Assembly: GCA_947062675.1 (NCBI GenBank) | Contig: CAMSQM010000010.1 | Coordinates: 1-64,000 of the forward strand | Source of the DNA: an uncultured Roseburia sp. | GTDB taxonomy: Bacteria; Bacillota; Clostridia; Lachnospirales; Lachnospiraceae | Direction: 5' to 3' | DNA length: 64,000 nucleotides | Shown here: positions 62,593 through 64,000 of the stretch, in pieces | Position numbering within the stretch: position 1 is the stretch's first letter | Layout of the letters: every line of letters starts with the position of its first letter | The notes under the pieces: model-generated | Databases searched by the model: none | Told to the model about the DNA's origin: nothing | The model's input: only the letters and a program-made list of their open reading frames with translations | Made by a program: the position numbers and the translations under genes

Positions 62593-63321
62593 TTGAGAAA
62601 AAGGGATTCTAAACCGGCTGGGAAGAGAATAAGAATAGAAGGAGTAACAGCAGGAGCAGGAAGATTATCGATGGAAAAGCAGAAACTGCAGTGCCCGGAA
62701 TCGCGGCAGCAGGAACTGCAGAAGAAGCTGGAAGCACCGATGGTACAGCTCCGCTACGCATATGCAATTGATGTGATACGGGCAAAACTCCGGATGATAA
62801 ATGCGGGCCTGACGGAACAGAACCGCCGGCAGGTGATCCGCAGTATGTCTTCGAGAATCAAGTCGGCGGACAGCGTTGTCAAAAAGCTGTCCAGAAAGGG
62901 ACAGGAAGTGACTTACAGGACTGCGGTCAGCAGTCTGAACGACATTGCGGGAATCCGGGTGGTCTGCTATTTCTGTGACGATATCTATCAGGTTGCGGAT
63001 GCGGTGCGCAGACAGAGCGATATCCGGGTGCTGAAGGAAAAAGATTATGTGGGGAGTCCCAAAAAGAGCGGTTATCAGAGCATACATCTGATTGTGGGCG
63101 TCCCCGTCACATATGAGGACCGGACGAGGGAGGTGCGCGTGGAACTGCAGATCCGTTCGTTTGCGATGGATTACTGGGCAGAGCTCGATACGCAGATGTG
63201 TTATAAAAAGAGCGCTGGACAGATCGAGAACGTGGAGAGGGAGATCCGCGGGTATTCGGATGTGATCGCCAAGGTGGATAACAAAATGCTGGAACTGCGA
63301 AGGCGGATTGACGGGATGTGA
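62593..63321 (+). CDS. Small alarmone synthetase (RelQ/YjbM-like)
   Basis: A 242-residue single-domain (p)ppGpp synthetase with the RelA/SpoT fold: DIAGIRVVCYFCDDIYQV, KEKDYVGSPKKSGYQSIHLIV and VELQIRSFAMDYWAELD. No hydrolase or regulatory domain, so it is a synthetase-only enzyme. The start is either TTG 62593 (AAGGAG upstream, good distance) or ATG 62671 (GGAGCAGGAAG upstream); the first gives an extra basic segment of 26 residues. Role: alarmone signalling under stress. Confidence 0.9.
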   Translation: MRKRDSKPAGKRIRIEGVTAGAGRLSMEKQKLQCPESRQQELQKKLEAPMVQLRYAYAIDVIRAKLRMINAGLTEQNRRQVIRSMSSRIKSADSVVKKLSRKGQEVTYRTAVSSLNDIAGIRVVCYFCDDIYQVADAVRRQSDIRVLKEKDYVGSPKKSGYQSIHLIVGVPVTYEDRTREVRVELQIRSFAMDYWAELDTQMCYKKSAGQIENVEREIRGYSDVIAKVDNKMLELRRRIDGM

Positions 63322-63352
63322 CAATCCGCCCTGCTGCGTGCCGGTACATACA

Positions 63353-63382
63353 CGCTCCTGTCAGGGACTGCGGACAGGAGCG
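63353..63382 (+). terminator. Hairpin between convergent genes
   Basis: A 10-bp stem (CGCTCCTGTC with GACAGGAGCG) and 10-nt loop, without a T-run, between the alarmone synthetase (+) and the GH42 gene (-). Weak terminator candidate. Confidence 0.45.
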
Positions 63383-63393
63383 GCGGCTGCGCC

Positions 63394-64000
63394 TTATGCC
63401 GGACGGGACATGTCCGCGACGATAAATCCGTATCCCGCAAGCGCGGTTTCTCCGGATAATTCTGCGCCTGAGATCAGGTCTGTCACTGGTCTGTGAAAGT
63501 GAAGACTGCAGGCGTCCCTGCGGTAGTTCAGCAGAAACAGGTAAGGGCCGCGCACGGCGAGCTCGACGCTCTCCGGAACAGTCACGACGTCTGCGTACGG
63601 TTCTTTCACACCGAGGCGGCGCAGAAAGGCTTCGACGGCGGCGTCTGAGAAGGCGGACCCGTAATAATACACGCAGCCGTCTGCGCACCGGTTTACGGAT
63701 ATCGCGCCGTCGCCTGCAAAATAGTCGCTCACATAGCGGCCGGTAATGTCCCCCGCGCCCTCCCCGGACAGGCGGTCCGCGAACAGGGCTGCCGGTATTT
63801 TTTCACCGTCCCAGTCGATGAGGACTTCCGGCTGATCCGGCTGGAGGAAGGAATATTCTTTGACGTCCGCGCCGGCAAGTCCGGCGAAAAGGCCCGGAAG
63901 ACGTTTTGTGACGCAGCGGCCGGTGTGGTCCTTACAGCCGGCGCGCGCTCCAAGGATGAGGATGCCGCCCTGTTTTACATATTGTTCGAGAACACGGATG
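63394..64000 (-). CDS. GH42 beta-galactosidase, C-terminal part (runs off the window)
   Basis: The frame is open from the right edge to the stop at 63394; the first visible residues are IRVLEQYVKQGGILILGARAG. The pattern (pGlFAGLAGADVKEYSF, PAALFADRLSG, ITGRYVSDYFAGDGAISVN, YYYGSAFSD, then a beta domain) matches the trimerisation and C-terminal domains of GH42 beta-galactosidases. The N-terminal catalytic barrel lies outside. A shorter reading from ATG 63732 would cut off the domain. Confidence 0.85.
   Translation of the reverse strand, partial: IRVLEQYVKQGGILILGARAGCKDHTGRCVTKRLPGLFAGLAGADVKEYSFLQPDQPEVLIDWDGEKIPAALFADRLSGEGAGDITGRYVSDYFAGDGAISVNRCADGCVYYYGSAFSDAAVEAFLRRLGVKEPYADVVTVPESVELAVRGPYLFLLNYRRDACSLHFHRPVTDLISGAELSGETALAGYGFIVADMSRPA

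Noticed and set aside
63729-63953. 75-residue open frame near the right edge on the minus strand
   Set aside because: It is out of frame with the GH42 gene, which runs open through the same stretch to the window edge and has the conserved domain pattern.
1-64000. Mobile elements, prophage, rRNA or tRNA genes
   Set aside because: No transposase, integrase, phage structural gene, tRNA cloverleaf or rRNA sequence was recognised on reading both strands.

Overview
The window looks like the chromosome of a spore-forming, strictly anaerobic Gram-positive bacterium of the class Clostridia, most likely a Lachnospiraceae member (inference). The reasons are T-box leaders before metG and tyrS, a SAM-I riboswitch before metK, an FMN riboswitch before the rib operon, AGGAGG-type ribosome binding sites, sporulation genes (spoIIQ, spoIID, a CotF-like protein), rubrerythrin, and a ferredoxin-dependent 2-oxoacid oxidoreductase. 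No rRNA, tRNA, transposase, prophage or CRISPR array was seen.

Layout. 1-3.6 kb (+): the end of a sugar-ABC permease pair, then an HlyD-like adaptor and an orphan MacB-core-like membrane protein, with no ATPase in view. 3.6-7.9 kb (-): a response regulator and large histidine kinase, then a VanW-domain secreted protein with its own promoter. 8.1-14.5 kb (-): a DEAD-box RNA helicase behind an attenuator-like leader, spoIIQ with a sigma-F-type promoter, spoIID, an unknown membrane protein, ksgA and a small unknown gene. 14.8-17.1 kb (+): a putative DNA-repair pair (radical SAM plus partner) whose promoter overlaps LexA-like boxes. 17.1-19.5 kb (-): a YczE-like membrane protein, an AraC regulator and tatD. 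19.6-26.0 kb: an MMPL/RND-like transporter translationally coupled to a 1058-residue GLUG/coiled-coil surface protein, with a divergent TetR regulator. 26.1-29.8 kb (-): an unknown basic coiled-coil protein and metG with its T-box. 29.9-41.4 kb (+): PTS enzyme I, an amidohydrolase, a Na/Pi cotransporter, a SWIM-SNF2 helicase, a Ca/Na antiporter, a zinc-ribbon protein and metK. 41.5-45 kb: a phosphoesterase converging on a Dus enzyme, and a GntR regulator with a membrane protein. 45.2-47.4 kb (+): an LtaS-type enzyme. 47.6-53.4 kb (-): ribD-ribE-ribBA-ribH under an FMN riboswitch, and tyrS under a T-box. 53.5-58.2 kb (+): a CotF-like protein, an ECF sigma factor with its membrane partner, a HAD phosphatase and an unknown secreted protein. 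58.3-62.4 kb (-): rubrerythrin and a two-chain 2-oxoacid:ferredoxin oxidoreductase. 62.6 kb to the end: a small alarmone synthetase (+) and the C-terminal part of a GH42 beta-galactosidase (-) running off the edge.

The housekeeping genes metG, tatD and ksgA, which often form one cluster in Firmicutes, lie on the same strand but are separated by accessory blocks (the MMPL/GLUG system, the AraC/YczE genes and the SOS-type repair pair). The signals I consider most worth following are the LexA-box promoter of the repair pair, the MMPL-GLUG system, the terminator in the helicase leader, the hairpin that hides the spoIID ribosome binding site, the 58-bp tandem duplication of the ribE 3' end and the two tandem terminators after the FMN aptamer. 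Everything is read from sequence by eye; no homology search was run.
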